64,000 bases of DNA, from positions 1,317,001-1,381,000 of the forward strand of contig NC_059552.1 of the NCBI RefSeq assembly GCF_905220415.1, read 5' to 3'. The notes under the pieces were generated by a model, which had not been told where the DNA came from, did not search any database, and saw only the letters and a program-made list of their open reading frames with translations. Source of the stretch: Colias croceus. Its lineage: Eukaryota > Arthropoda > Insecta > Lepidoptera > Pieridae. Made by a program: the position numbers and the translations under genes. This document shows positions 33,701-47,181 of this stretch, piece by piece. Position 1 is the stretch's first letter, and the number at the start of each line of letters is the position of its first letter.

Positions 33701-36700
33701 CGCCACGTAAAAACTGTAAAATGTTCGACGTTGTTTACAAACAATCAGAGGGGTTTCATGAACGTTTCGAGTTCAAAGTTTATTACATTATTCGAGCTTT
33801 GACTTTTCTTTCGCCGTTAACGTATACATCTAGGTACATACTGAGATGGTATTTCGAAATTAAATAATAGGTTTTAGGTGTCATGTTTTTTGCTGCTCCG
33901 TCATAATATAATGACGGGTCGAAATTGCAGTATCGCTGCGGTTTGGGTCCGTTTGAAACGAACACTCAATTAATTTTGGTTGCGATTTGACAGCACCAAA
34001 TTACACAAAGATAATCGCTATATGCATATCTAAAGCTATCGATACTATAAAAAGTAATAAGCAACATATGAACGAAAAATAATACGTTGCCTCATCAGTA
34101 TCGGGTGATTTTCGCCTTATAACCTGTCCATTACTGGATGCCGTTGATTGTAAAATAAGTGTTGTGTGTAAAGTTGTCGATGTAAAAAGTCAGCTGAGCG
34201 AAGTAGGGGCGATGACGAATGTGAGGGGTTGATGAACGCGGGCGATCTATTTCGGAGCGACTAAATGTGGCGTCTCACCGAGTGACATTTACTCGCGCTA
34301 GGTGCATCCGACTACTATCAAATATTGAACATACCGCTGTTCAACCACTATATAATTCGTGAATAGAGATAAAGAATAATGCGTCACTTTCTCTTTGCCA
34401 TTCGAAATTCCACACATCAAAAGGGAAGTTACTAATGCCGAAACAAAACCAATTAAAACTCATATTGATACGTTACAAAAGCTGGGTTTTAACACATAAG
34501 TATCGATTTGAGCGTGACGCGCAACAAATTAGATTATACTGTGAAAAAAATTGGTCTGATCGTCGTTATTAAATAAACGCACGATCTCAACATTATAATC
34601 TTTGTTCTCAGTACGTTTTAACGTTTTTCCATAAACGCCTGGCGTTCTAAAACAAGCAAGGATATCCAATACTTTACATGAATTATGATACGTGTATCGA
34701 AGCACATAGGGAACAGTAAAAAGTTGAAGAACTAGAGCTGTAAGATTGAAGTTTCGAAACTTCGCACGAGACATTCTATTCTCACTAGCTCTGCATATAG
34801 TTTCCTAACAAGCATGATTATAATAAATTAAAAAGAGAGTTTACTGAGAAGTTTGTAGGTCAAAGCGACCTGACCTTGGATGCAGGTTTAGAATCGGCTG
34901 AGAATGCACCATTAAGCAAAATTGATAGAGATCACGACGTGGCCCGCACGATATCCGATTGCAAACATTTTAATTAGGGCTTCGGACATAATGCGATACA
35001 GTTTCACCAGACAAAGCGTTGGGTAAAAAACTGGCTCGGTTCGAAGCATCGCGACCCGTATAAAACTGATATAAAAGCAAAAGCTTGCGTCATTTTAAAT
35101 GTATGCTACTAGATGGTGCCCGCGGATATATCAACGCTTAGTTCATGATTTTTCCTCTCGACAATATAACATTTTACCTTCAGGAAAATCAAATAGGCCA
35201 TCAGGGTAAAAGAATATCTATTCCATGTTAGAAATTCATATGTAGGTAAAATTTTCTTCAATGCTCATCTGACAACTACAACCCTTCAGTCGTATCACGT
35301 ATGACGTATTCTGTTTAGTGTTTTAACCTTTAAAATTAATCTATCGTATATTTTGTACATACGACGTTGTGTGCTATAATGAAAATCTTCGTATTTCTAG
35401 TTTGAAAATACTAATACGATATCTCTTGTGCTGAACCCTTAAATTTCTAGTTTCATAACATCAAATTATGTGTAGAACGGCTAAAGAAAATATTTTAAAG
35501 GTCAGAGTTGATGTTACATAACGTAGGCATATCCATTATTGTGTTGCATTTTTATTCCTGCACATCTGAACTTATAATAGTCGTTCATAAATAAGCCTGA
35601 GCTTGAGTAAAAAGCAACTTCTTTACTTCGAGTCCGCTCGGCTGCTGGCAATTAGTACCACTTTAACCTTTCTGCAGTCCTGATTACTTTTTCAATGATA
35701 ATGTGTTTTTCTTATGTCATTAATATTATTTATATAGTCTAATTCTTTTGCAGACACGATATAAGATTTATTGGTTTTTTAATCTGGTTTTCTTGTTTGT
35801 GATTCGCATTTTTGATTGTTTATTTCTATTTATTGCTAATCCTTGTTAAATCGTGCCGTAAGTTCAGAGCCCCCGTCTGGTGCATACTTATTAAAATGTT
35901 AGGTAGGTTAGTTCGGATCACTACTGCGCAATACGATATATGAACATAACATATTGTGGACTGTGGTACATTAATTGATTCGTATGCAGAATGTTTTTGT
36001 GTCATGTTATATGTTTAACGGCCGGATGTCTGCGGGTCAGTAATCAATTTAAGAAATTAAAATTATCATTCAGCAATATTGTATATCGTAGTTTCTTATT
36101 ATAGTCGTTGTCACAAAGGTCAGAGGTACTTCACTTACCCACATTAATCACTCGTGTGCATTTCGAAATAAATCAATAATTTTAACACCAAATGTCGTTA
36201 AATGATTGATTGATTGGCAATAAATTAAAGCAAATAGCTTAATCATGTTTTGATCAAGTAATAAAGGGAGGTCCCTGACCGCGAATCACCTACGCCTAGG
36301 ATATCTGGTAGTAAATCTAGACATTTAGCACGCAATACATTTATCAGTGTTAGAAATACATATGCATCAATATTCAGTATTCCACCTCACGATATTTTCA
36401 GCCATAGTAGGTTTTTAAATAATTTTTAGTTAGTTTTACAACGACGGTATTACTCCCGAAAGTTATAATTCGGCTGGTTAAAGCGAATTTTCCAATGAAA
36501 GTAAGCATGTAGCTTTCATTTTTATTCGTCCTCCGATTCTATTCAGGTTTGTTCTGTCACTTTTTCTTTCGTCCGACACTAGTAGGATGTGGGAAGCCTT
36601 GACCTTCGGCGATCGGACGCGCGGCCGGCCAACGACCCCGCGCTCGGCTTCGCAAATTAGTTTCCTTATCTAGGTAGAAATATAGACAAAAAAACACCTA

Positions 36701-38459
36701 TTATAATACAACTACTGCGCTATTTATTTATTAAAAATACAATATCCTTGTGTATATCACACCTCCTTCACTTCCAGTTCGCCTGGTACAAATTTATTGA
36801 TGAATAGAAATATTATTTTCTTATTCCTGCATTCTTTGTATTTTAACAATTGTATTAATCAACTCATTTGTTATTGTTTTATTAATGCTTGCGTTATTCA
36901 CGTCTGTGCCTAGTCGGTTTGTAAGTAATGAGAAAATGTTTTAGAATTCATTCTCTAGAGTTGCAATTGTAAATAAAAAGTAATTAAATTGATTGAAAGT
37001 TGAAACTAGGTATATTATAGAATAATAAAAAGGTTTTATCGAAAATTTATGAGCTCTTTGAGAAAATAAATATGATATCAAAGTAAAAACGAATTACAAT
37101 AATAACTAATCACTATTCTTTTATTTTATTAGATATAACTGTAATGGTAAGACCACACTTGTCCTAAACGTATCGTCACCAAGTACTATTATTTTTATGT
37201 GTGTATTGAACCATAACTATAGACAACAAATAAGCAGTGGTTACAACTAACAATAAGGGAATTAGTGGTGTGTCCACACTCGGGGAGCGCGGCGTATGGT
37301 CGCGAAGGAAATGACTTGTAATGAGATGGAACAGTGTTTGCCGCGGTATCGTCGTCTTGAGGGGCGCCTCGCCAGCCGTGACGGCCGCTTCGTTTCCGTT
37401 TATCTGTACACACTGTTATGGAAAATGACACGCTTGCTCGTTCATGATTAGTGGATAAGACTATAAGAGCAATAGTTGCCACTTATTATTTATAAAAATT
37501 ATAAATTATTATTAAAAAATTATTATTAAAAAAAAACAATAGTGATGATTATGTGGTAGTGGTACCTATCTATTTCATTAATCATGTAGTAATGCGTTAT
37601 GTGTCTTGTATTATTTGCGCGGTTATCTTTTCCCTTTTTTAATGTTTAATGATCGTAGAGTGTAACTCTCCTTGCAAAAAGGGGAGGAGTTTGGCCATAT
37701 GTAGTAAGACGTACAATTGAATGATAACTAGTTCATTCAAGATTACGCGCACTTAAATTGTTAGGCGTCTTGTTCGTTACGTGATGCGTCATCCGCGGCC
37801 GCAGTGCGTCCGGCTGTTAACACGACTGCTTGAATTATCGTGCGTTAACGGCACACACATGAATGTATACTACGCGATTCATTCAATTTGTTTACACCGC
37901 CCGACGCGACTCCTCGGTCAAGGGCGGCATCCATCGCTCGGTGAATACGCGCCGAAAATATCCTCCGTCGAATTCGAGACACAATGATGTCGATACACGT
38001 AAAAATTCTCACAACCATTCATTATTACCTTACTGATTGTTTTTAGTACAGCCGTCGCGGCGTATGTGTAATATTATAATAATGTAACTTATTATTACTC
38101 CCGATAAAGGAGTTCAGGAAGTTTCCTCATTCGTGTAATCTAATTTACACCATAATGAAATAGACTACATTAATCTTCAACAATTAGTCGGTCGGTAACG
38201 CAAACGAAGCCACATGCTTCCCCCACGTGGTCCAAGACCTTCGGACCACCAACTCTTAGGTCGTTTACTCCACTTACGTAACACCCGTGTAACAACTCTG
38301 TATATAATCGGCGGAATTTTTATTGACTAATTATTCGCCATTTTTTATAAGCGGTGAAGTCAGCGGATATCGCTAAATATTCAACCAGTGTATCATTCGA
38401 GGCTAACAATAACGCGCAAAAAATCAAACCGACGAAATTATCTCACGTCGATATCTAGT
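30721..38459. other. Long unique AT-rich stretch with a few CpG-rich islands
   Basis: No recognisable transposon and no convincing gene. CpG-richer islands lie at about 36590-36650 (GACGCGCGGCCGGCCAACG), 37270-37400 and 37770-37980. Open frames up to about 100 codons (for example plus strand 33565-33867) show no domain. The scarcity of repeats compared with the flanks suggests constrained, possibly regulatory, sequence in the presumed mex3 intron. Confidence 0.4.
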
Positions 38460-38600
38460 GTTTGACCGTTCCGGATCCGTCGATAGGCGAGGGTGCATCA
38501 CGGGAGCGGCGGATCCGAGCGCGCGAGGAGGCGAGCTGCGACATTCCACAAGGATGAGTCGCCGGTCATCGGCCACCACCATTGTAAGTTTTTCTCCCGA
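38460..38600 (+). other. Weak candidate for a first coding exon
   Basis: A GC-rich segment (38460-38553) leads into ATG at 38554 in the context ACAAGGATGA. Ten codons (MSRRSSATTI) follow, then ATT|GTAAGT at 38583/38584, a good donor match that would leave a phase-0 exon. The frame is stopped soon after the donor, as expected for an intron. It would be a plus-strand gene opposite mex3, or an unrelated match. There is no corroboration. Confidence 0.2.
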
Positions 38601-41600
38601 TGCATAAACATCGCGGAAAGAGGAGCTATTTAGAGTTTACTGCGGCGGTTGTCCTGTGGATGAGTGAGCCATTGAGCGGCCGGCCGCGGAGTCAACGCCC
38701 AGACGGATTAAAGGGCCGATTAACGAGCACAGTTTAATTTATAACCGGAATAATAAAAGCTCACGGAAGGCCCGCCTCATCGCTCTCGCTAACCCCATAA
38801 GTCATAACTGAAATGTCAACAAAACGCTCTCCGACTGAGCTTCTATAGACGAGTTTTTCACTTTTTATAACCGCTCAGAACCTGTTCTGCGCGCTGTCGC
38901 AGACACCAGACTCGATGTTTTGACGATTTGTATTATTATTGTTAGGCGGGGGCCGGAGACACTTTCGGTTTCGCAACGTTTAGAATCTATTATAGCTTAA
39001 GATGAAGCACCGAAACGAGTCGGGCCACTTGAAAACTGTAATTATGTTAACGACTTAGCCCACGTGGCTTCTGTATAATATGTTTTATCGGGAGATTAAA
39101 AGACTACAACGGGTTCACTGTTTTATCACAGATATTAGATTTTAATGTCAAATTATGTGGGTGATAGAATCGCATCTATTTTATAAGAAAGATAAAGTTA
39201 TCAAGACCGGAAAACTTGGAATGATTCGGTAAGCGAGGCACCAGGGGAGCGTGACTGATAAGGAGGTTACACAACGGGCTGAAGGAGCCAAGGTCGGAGC
39301 AGATGTGGGAAGTACAGGCGACTCGTTCATAGCTTATCTGGAGGAATGTTTGCTGAACACAAATAAGCAGCGCGGCGCGATCGTGCGCGGGTCCGAATCG
39401 TAGGTATAGGTGTGAACGTACTCGGCGGTGGCTTCGTGAGAACCACACTACTACGTATTAGAAGTATGTTGTGAGATAACAACACACGTGGTAATCGAAG
39501 CGCGGGCGTAATATATCAGAGTACGACGTCACTTCTCGATACCACATGTGATAAATGTTTGGCGGTGCTGTACTGTTGGACTCTTAATCCACTAAATGAG
39601 ATGTACTCGGCCGATAAAAAGTTCACGCGCTCTCAGCAGGAGGGCGAGAGGACGCACCGAATACATTCCTAAAGAAATATTATTTATTTTTAATTATGCC
39701 AATGAACGCTAAAGACGTTAACCTTCGCTCTGCTTCTACATAAATATTGCGACGCTTCCTGTTCGATCGGCTTTATTTGTAAGCGATAGTGCTTCAATCG
39801 AGAGTGCGTACGACGCTGACACAGCGAAAAGCGCCCGCGCCGGGAATCCGGTCACAGGCAGTGGGTCAGTGGACCCGCACCCTGCCCCGAAGGCCATTCA
39901 TAATTAAAATAACATCAACCGCGTGGGAACGAATAAATGCCAAATAGCAAGACCGGTCCGACCGGTGAATTTAATTGTTCTCGATTGATATTGATGTAAA
40001 AAGCGACCGAAACCTTTGTCACTAACGTGAACAACGAAAGCTGCGGGGGTAGCGTCAACAAAAAAGACGAATGCACGCAGACGATCGCGATGCGTCAGCG
40101 CAATGCACTCCTGTCGGTCTGCGACGCAATCGCCTGAGTATAGCCGTCTCTGTCGCTCCGGAGGCGGGAGCTGCATTCCAGTTTCCTGTCTCGTTCCTCC
40201 GGATCACACTTTGAGGAAGTGCACTGCTTACGGGACTGGACAATTGCAGCTTTGCGTACACGCGATTAGAAGGCGCAAGCTGGGCCGACGAAAAGAATCG
40301 ATAGCGCGCGTGTGGTCGCGACATTTCCCCCATAACAATGAGTGATAGTGCAGCCGTCTCTTTCGCGGCGGACCTTGCGGTGCTGTTGCACCGGCCAGGT
40401 TCAATATCCCAGACCTTGGGCCGATCGAGAGTACCAACGGGCAGTTGAAACTAGTCGCCCATACCTACCACCTGCGATCGTTTATAATATCGAGTATTTT
40501 TAGCGTATCATAATGGACGACCAATCGAAACAATTACAGTTTGGAAGGGAAATGTATTTTTCCGTCGCTTTGTCGGCGGCCCGCCCGGGTCACGTTTTGA
40601 CATATACGACTGCACGTAAAAAATTGTGAGTGGTTTATGATTCGACTACCAGGAAAACTAATGAAGCCGAGGTGGTCACTGTTGGCCGGCGCCGCTCACC
40701 CGCGTCAAATATATGAGCGGCCAATTAGATGTCGGCCGCATTGCGAAAATATAAATATTAGTAGAACCGACAAAGGTTTTTAATCACCGATCGCAATACG
40801 TTTTATTCCTTTTGCGGTCCAAAATTACAGGCTGCGAGTTCGATCACCTCAGCACGGCGCGCTTAGGGCAACTATTCTCTTGTGTATCGTGTGAAAAATT
40901 ACAAGAGATTTTGCTCTTATTTCTCAATAAGTGGAATTCGATTTGTATAATTTCTGCATCCGTTCGATCGAACTTCGAAAATGCAGCGGAGCCCGGTGCA
41001 CGTACTCCTCGGTTATATTACGTTACTAATTTATTTTATTACTTTATTTTTACAGCCGAGCTGAAACTTTAACCGATAACGATAAAAATACATAGCATCC
41101 ACTGCATTTCGAAATGTTTATCCCTATTTTAAGACAAAACCGTTTCGCGCAGCGTTCTCCCATCACTAACCTAAGCTAAGATGTTTCGTAATAGAGCTCT
41201 AAGAAAAAACGACAGGTAATGCGAAATCTCATTAAAGATCCTATGAAGCTATGAAAACGAAAGCGTTGTGCGATCGTGAGCGCATCTGCGCCAAGGTTAC
41301 GTGGTAGGGGCGGCGACCGGCGAGACGGGTGTGACGTCACAGGCGCCGGAAACGATGCCCGCCTCATAGTTACGGTTACATTTTGAGTTTAGAAGAAAGT
41401 ACTTCGCGTGGCATAGGTCAGTGCATGTCCAACTCGACGCCTTTCAATTATGATTACCTGGTACGCATTACTCACACTACACTTGCGAGTACAGAGCGAC
41501 TGGTATTTAAATTTAAAGTCATCACAAATCACAATTAAATCTCAATTGCAACGACTGTATATTTAAAATACCTGTCTATTGTAAAACAGCCTTCGTAAGT

Positions 41601-42430
41601 GTATTTACCTGAAAATAAAGAAAAAACACATTAATAACTACATCTCAACTATAAAACCATTCAAGTTACATTTTAATGCCGTCGCAATAAAAATAAAGCT
41701 GCATTTTAATCTCTATATAACCTTTATGACATAAACAGTATTTGGTATTTACAAAATACGAATTTGTTTACTCCCAGTGGTATCTCGATTGTTACAAATG
41801 TGAAATGCGTAAACGATTCTTTTATTGACGCTAACATTGTTCGAAGAATTTAACGTTTTTTTCTTTTATACGACAGGAATGTAACTTTCCTATCACAAGG
41901 ATCAAATAATACATGGATTATATATTTCTTATTAAATAACAACTTATTATGTAACCTATGACGCACATGTATTTAAAAAAAATGGACTGGACTAATTCGC
42001 AACATTAAAAATTAAAATGATGCGAATTATTTTCCTCAAGAGCGCAGACATATCGCTCGAGCGTACCAACAGAATGCACAATAAGTTTTACCTACAAGAT
42101 ATTTCATGCAAAAAGCTGTGAATATGATGAATGATTTAGAAGAACAAGTCGTTTATACCCGTCGCAGCAGTTAGCGTTTCCGATAGCATGTGACGCAGCG
42201 CAGTGCGTGGCGAATACAAAGTGACTCACGATATGAGCCCGGGTCAACATTAAATTGTAGGCCTATTGCTGGAACATTCTATTCATATTTGTCGCGGCTA
42301 TTTCTGTACATCTTATTTTATTACGTGATGTGAGGGCTGAACATTGAACAATTCGCTATAAACTCGCTGCAAACATGTCCATTGAAATCTAAAATACTTT
42401 TCGCATTATTTCACATGGACCAGTACTCAG
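38601..42430. other. Unique DNA with broad CpG-rich sections
   Basis: Positions 39620-40450 and 40660-40860 are GC- and CpG-richer than average and contain overlapping open frames in several phases, as expected when stop codons are rare. A plus-strand start at 40337 (MSDSAAVSFAADLAVLLHRP) is open for about 38 codons, with no domain. No repeat families were recognised. Promoter or enhancer activity is possible but unproven. Confidence 0.35.
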
Positions 42431-42448
42431 TAGGTAGGTAGGTAGGTA
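42431..42448. repeat. (TAGG)n microsatellite
   Basis: Four to five TAGG units within CAGTAGGTAGGTAGGTAGGTAT. Confidence 0.85.
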
Positions 42449-45258
42449 TTAAGCGTTTCGAGATTAATACCCTCTCAAAAACACGTAAAAATTAAATTAA
42501 TTTATCAATTTCAATGAATAATAAATTGATTCCTACCGATGAAGCAGATAGCAAAATAACGTAGGTAAAGTTGACAACCTCCAAAACGAGTCTGAAGTTA
42601 AATGAAGCAAATACCACGCGAGCCTTATTTACGTAGATCATGTTGTCTTATTGCAACGATATAGAGCCCATTCTTCTCGATATATTGATTTATGTTGGAA
42701 TTATTGGAATTATAAAGCAAAAAAGCAGCTGCAAGGGCGCGCTGGCCATTCTCAGACTTTCGGCGCGGTGCGACATCAGACGGCGTCATTTTCACGCGAA
42801 CTGATTAAACCTTTTAATATGTGATAAAAAGTAATGAACGAATTCACGCCAGTTGTCATTATCGCAAGGGTATAACTCAGCGCGCGCAGCAGTAAAATTA
42901 AAAACGCGTAAAGGCAACGTTGCTCGCCGACTTCAATTAGATTTCGCGAAAGGTGAACAATAAGAAATAAAATCTGATCTTTTACGATCGCTCTGTCAGC
43001 CGTCGGTCAGCCGAGATGATCGTAAACTCGGGAATGCAACGGGTTCGGAGTTGCTAAAAAACAGAGTTAACGTGGAGTCTGAAACAAAATTTGACGGGGT
43101 GCTTTATTGTCGCAAATGTAGGTCAGGCGCGTTCGACGCTCGCTTCGATTGGCTTCGCCGGAGACGACGCGACGCCCATAACAGATATAAAACAAAAGCT
43201 CGCCGACGAGCGGCAGTACTTCTAAACGCGCTATTTGCGAGAAATAGATTGCGACATACATTTTACTTATGCGGATCGCCAGCGGATCGATTGAGTGCAA
43301 ATGTTGATTTCGAAACGGCGGATTCGCAGGCAGACGACGCACAAGAATACTCGCGGAATGCAAAGCGGAATCTCGCTGGGGCTTTGTTGCGGATTCCCAG
43401 ACGTCGGCGACGGCGAGAGGTAAAAAGCGGTCACATGCACCGCCTTATAAATTATGAACTCCGGCGGTTATTAGTCGCCGAAATGACAGGGGCGCGGGGT
43501 TGCAGCGCCGAATGTGACACCGCTTTACCGTTACAAAACCTAGCGAGACTTGTAAAAGGTAAAAACGAGCGAAGGGCGTTAGGGTCAAATATCCAGTTGT
43601 GCGACTCCTTTCTTGCCCTTTCTTGATTTAAATTCGAGGTCGTTAGGGCCCCAACGGGAGCGAATAAGGGGATCGAGTTCGTTGAAGCTACAAAGCGACT
43701 AAATCAAAACGAATCACAATAAAGCTTAAAGAGCAAAGCTGTTTCATCGGTCGATTGCGAAGAAAGAATAATCGTCATGGCAATAAGATTAAATAAATAC
43801 AGAAATCGTTGCGTATTGACATCGATCGCCGCGATATCGTTAAAGAGTGACATATTGAACCTCCCGGGGAATAATAAGTCACTTCGCGAGTTAAAGAGAT
43901 GCTCACAGTTAAAAATGATTATGTAAATAATATGATTAATCGATTACGCAATCGTTCACAAGGCTTTCTTTTAAAAATAATATCTTGCATTCTATTAACG
44001 TCGATATATTTTATTGTTGGTCAATAATTCTTGACAGGGTTATAAATAAGGGAGATAAAGTTATTTATACTCGCATCAGCGCGCTAAAAGTTGAGAGCTT
44101 CGTGTCGTATTCAGGGTGGATCTTGATTTCGGCAGATTTCTAGCAGCTAATTAGAGTGCCTAATTTCCGAAGTGTTATTGAAACATCAGTGAGAAATGAT
44201 TGATGCGGTGCAATCAAGCGCCCCGTCCTTGCAGACGTGTATTGTTTTCGTCCATTCGTTTGCTTAGAGGTCATAACCGCTTAGACTCCATTACGGACTA
44301 CATAATCAGCTTAATATTTAAACAAGTAAGCTCGATTCGACCTCTACATTATTTATAACACACCTTGTTATCGTCCTGTATTTTTTGTTAAGTTCATTTG
44401 TTTGGTTTACTACTTCATACTATTCATTTTTTTTTTCAAATGTTTACTACTTTTAAATCAACTTCATAACTTGAAAAAATATTTAAAGAGTAAATAAGTC
44501 AGTAAATAAAGAAAATATTAAACAAGTGAGCCTCGTATTTATTGCAAAATAAACGAAATATATACAAGAGCAGCATGAGAGTGCAGAGGTTGTGAAATTG
44601 CGTGCGACCGCAAGACATCCGGCGGACAATGCGTATGCGCCGGACGAAAGCTCGCCGGATGCACGTAATACGCAGATCGACTCTGTTTATACATTTATTG
44701 GATACTAGTGCTAGCTTGTGGCGATGTCTGGTATATTCATGTAAATGAAAAAGAAAAATTATTTTGATACGGCATCGACGAGCTACATACATAAGACAAG
44801 CCATATAAACAGTATATGCAAGCACCAGGAGAACATTATAACATCAGAGGTATCAAATGAAGCGGTCTATCACGGCTCGTTACCGCAGAACTAGGGAAGC
44901 CATGAATGTGTGGGAGCGTAGCAGGTTTATCTATTCTGATACCAAGACTCAATTTCATTTGTTTTCTTTTTACGTTGCCGGTAAGCTATCGAATGTCATG
45001 TAGTCATTATTATAATTTTACTGAATAATTGCCAGCATTTAAAAAATACTTTCGAAAATTTTAAAGAAACACGGAATATTTAATGTTCTTTTGTCAGTAA
45101 TATCGGCTCATATTATTTTGCTGCGCCCAAATTGCTTGTAATAAAAGCATCGGCATATGTCAAAACAGTCATTTTTTGCGTTGTAAAAGAAACACCATGG
45201 AACATCATTGTTCGATGGTAATTTCGAGAATGAACGGATACCATTCTTTTATAAATAA
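42449..45258. other. Unique DNA including a CpG-rich island with a 191-codon open frame
   Basis: The island at about 42720-43680 contains a plus-strand open frame at 43051-43626 (starting MLKNRVNVESETKFDGVLYC, arginine-rich, ending CDSFLALS). A minus-strand frame overlaps it at 43067-43363. I recognise no domain. The local GC content alone makes long frames likelier, so I do not call a gene. Elsewhere nothing is recognised. Confidence 0.35.
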
Positions 45259-45310
45259 CTAGCTGTTGCCCGCGACTTCGTCCGCGATTACGTCGTTTTT
45301 CGTCATTCGT
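45259..45310 (-). mobile_element. Helitron 3'-end fragment
   Basis: Host A, then CTAGCTGTTGCCCGCGACTT and CGTCCGCG, is the inverse of a common lepidopteran Helitron terminal hairpin plus CTAG. The 5' end is not recognisable. Confidence 0.6.
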
Positions 45311-46798
45311 CGTTTAAAAAAAAATACGTGACACTTTATTTTTGAATGTTCTTAATTATTGTCTCTTATAAAATTTAACTACATTAAAATTGAACACTGA
45401 TAAGAAAATCTTAAAATCTAAAGACAACATGAATGAATGTGATTTAAATTCTACATTACTTAGTATTTCAAATAATAATCTAAATTAAATGTAGATTAAC
45501 AGTTTGAGCGCACCATTATAGAATATGTACCTAAGTATTAAATTACGTCAGTATACATAGTAACTTTACTAAAAACACGATGACTTTCTTTCGCGCTCGG
45601 TACCACAAACTAAGCATGTTTGTGGTACGTGGCCCGCGTCACTTGACCCCCCGCGAGTTCCCCTCCGTTGCTATGCGAAAATACATTCGTTGCTCTACTG
45701 TAGGAAAAATTGTAATACTGTGGCCTGGGCGTTATAACACGTCCAGGGAGTTCCTGAGTGCCGATATCACCATCTTGAGGAAAAGCTTCTAATGTCGATT
45801 TAAAACTGCATACATACGAATTAACCTGTTCTAAAATAATTGTGAAATGAGTTCAGTTTTAAATTTGAGAAATATTGATTTCTTGTATTCCACTATTCGT
45901 TGTAGTCGAATACAAAATATATTTAAACAAACTTAGGTTGGCCTTCAGGCAAAAGGGATCCTATCAAATGGTAAACTTGACCTTGTATCTTAAAAGTAAG
46001 CATGAAAGGACCTTCTGATAATTATTGAGCACCAAAGGATCATTTGAAACGCACTACTATAAGAGCGAATATTGTCTAATAACAGTTTAGATTGCACAGT
46101 ATGTTCCTCTAAAAGTAGTGATTTCAAAGGTTCCTTCAAACGAAAGCCGTCTCCTTACTCCACTTTAAAGCATGTAAAGCATGCAAAGAACATACTACGT
46201 TAATATCGCCTATACAGAAGATGATCTGTAATAAATTGTGAGGTTATAAGCAAACCCACTTTTATATATTTTGTCGGACCACACCACCGAATTCGTAGAT
46301 TGTTTACCTCTAAGTCATCAAGACTATGACGAAATCGTCTGCAGTAAGACGGGCCTCTCGCAATTCGTCCGTTTTCAGAGACCGAATAATTTCAATTCTT
46401 AATCTTTCATTAAACAAATATTAATCGTTCTTGTCTCAAATAATTGTAATATTCGCGTCCCGTCTAGTCATTGCTTATGCTCATGTTCATCTTCAAGAGA
46501 TCGAATAATATTATGATGCACCCTATCATTTGTCAAACGGTCTTCATATTGAGTAAAGTTTCAGATTCTCGAGATAAAATATGACTGTAGTGATCAGTAG
46601 TGAGACGTAATTCCCTCTCAGTGAGGGTTTCGGTCTAACGGGATAATAGGGGAAACCGGGTTTGTTTGTCTCACGGGTTGGTTGTCACAGCGGTCTTAAC
46701 ACAAAACTGAACTATCGAATAAGTCTGTTGAACAGCGCAGCGTGGCAAAAGCGATACAGTGACAACGCTGTCCCCACTTCGCGTCAGACCGCCCCGAT
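45311..46798. other. Spacer with a small palindrome and a possible older repeat
   Basis: TACCACAAAC (45601-45610) and GTTTGTGGTA (45618-45627) form a perfect 10-bp stem. From about 46670 to 46798 the text (TTGGTTGTCACAGCGGTCTT and onward) has the character of an older repeat that hosts the retroposed insertion at 46814. No gene found. Confidence 0.4.
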
Positions 46799-46813
46799 CT
46801 GCCGTGAGGGCCT

Positions 46814-46967
46814 TTTTTTTTTTAGTGGGGAAATCTTGCATAGATACCCACGGCCTCCGGGGAAGAGGCCGTGGGTTATGTCGGATTCCTACCGACCAAA
46901 ACCCCACTGTGTTCCGTCGAGCCGCATCAACGACAGGGCCACGGGTATGTGTAGAATTCATCCGTGA
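46814..46967 (-). mobile_element. Retroposed insertion (LINE 3' end or SINE) with 15-bp target duplications
   Basis: CTGCCGTGAGGGCCT flanks the insertion on both sides (46799-46813 and 46968-46982). The plus strand starts with a T run, so the element lies on the minus strand with a poly(A) tail. It includes the perfect 11-bp stem CCCACGGCCTC/GAGGCCGTGGG (46847-46857 and 46865-46875) and GAATCCGACATAACCCACGG. Overlapping open frames in this segment are not genes. Confidence 0.88.
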
Positions 46968-47181
46968 CTGCCGTGAGGGCCTCACAAGTGTTTATAGTTT
47001 TCGCACAGATTTTTAATGATATGAGGACCGAATATGGTCCTCATAACATCACCATCAGAAAAAAGGAAATATTTTTAATTGTGAAAAAATATTAATATGA
47101 TTAACACTATTTTAACATAAAATATTATAAGTCTGTGAGTGTGTAAAAAAAAAGACGGGTTGCACTCCGGGAGTGCCGGCA

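Noticed and set aside
33565..33867. 100-codon plus-strand open frame
   Set aside because: No domain, no splice or promoter context, and its length is within what is expected by chance in this amount of DNA.
40103..40437. Several overlapping open frames on both strands around 40.1-40.4 kb as an exon
   Set aside because: Frames overlap on both strands in a CpG-rich island, none has a recognisable domain, and no clear donor or acceptor pair was found.
46662..47016. Three overlapping open frames of 85-104 codons
   Set aside because: They cross the borders of a retroposed insertion and its target duplications and occur in several frames at once.
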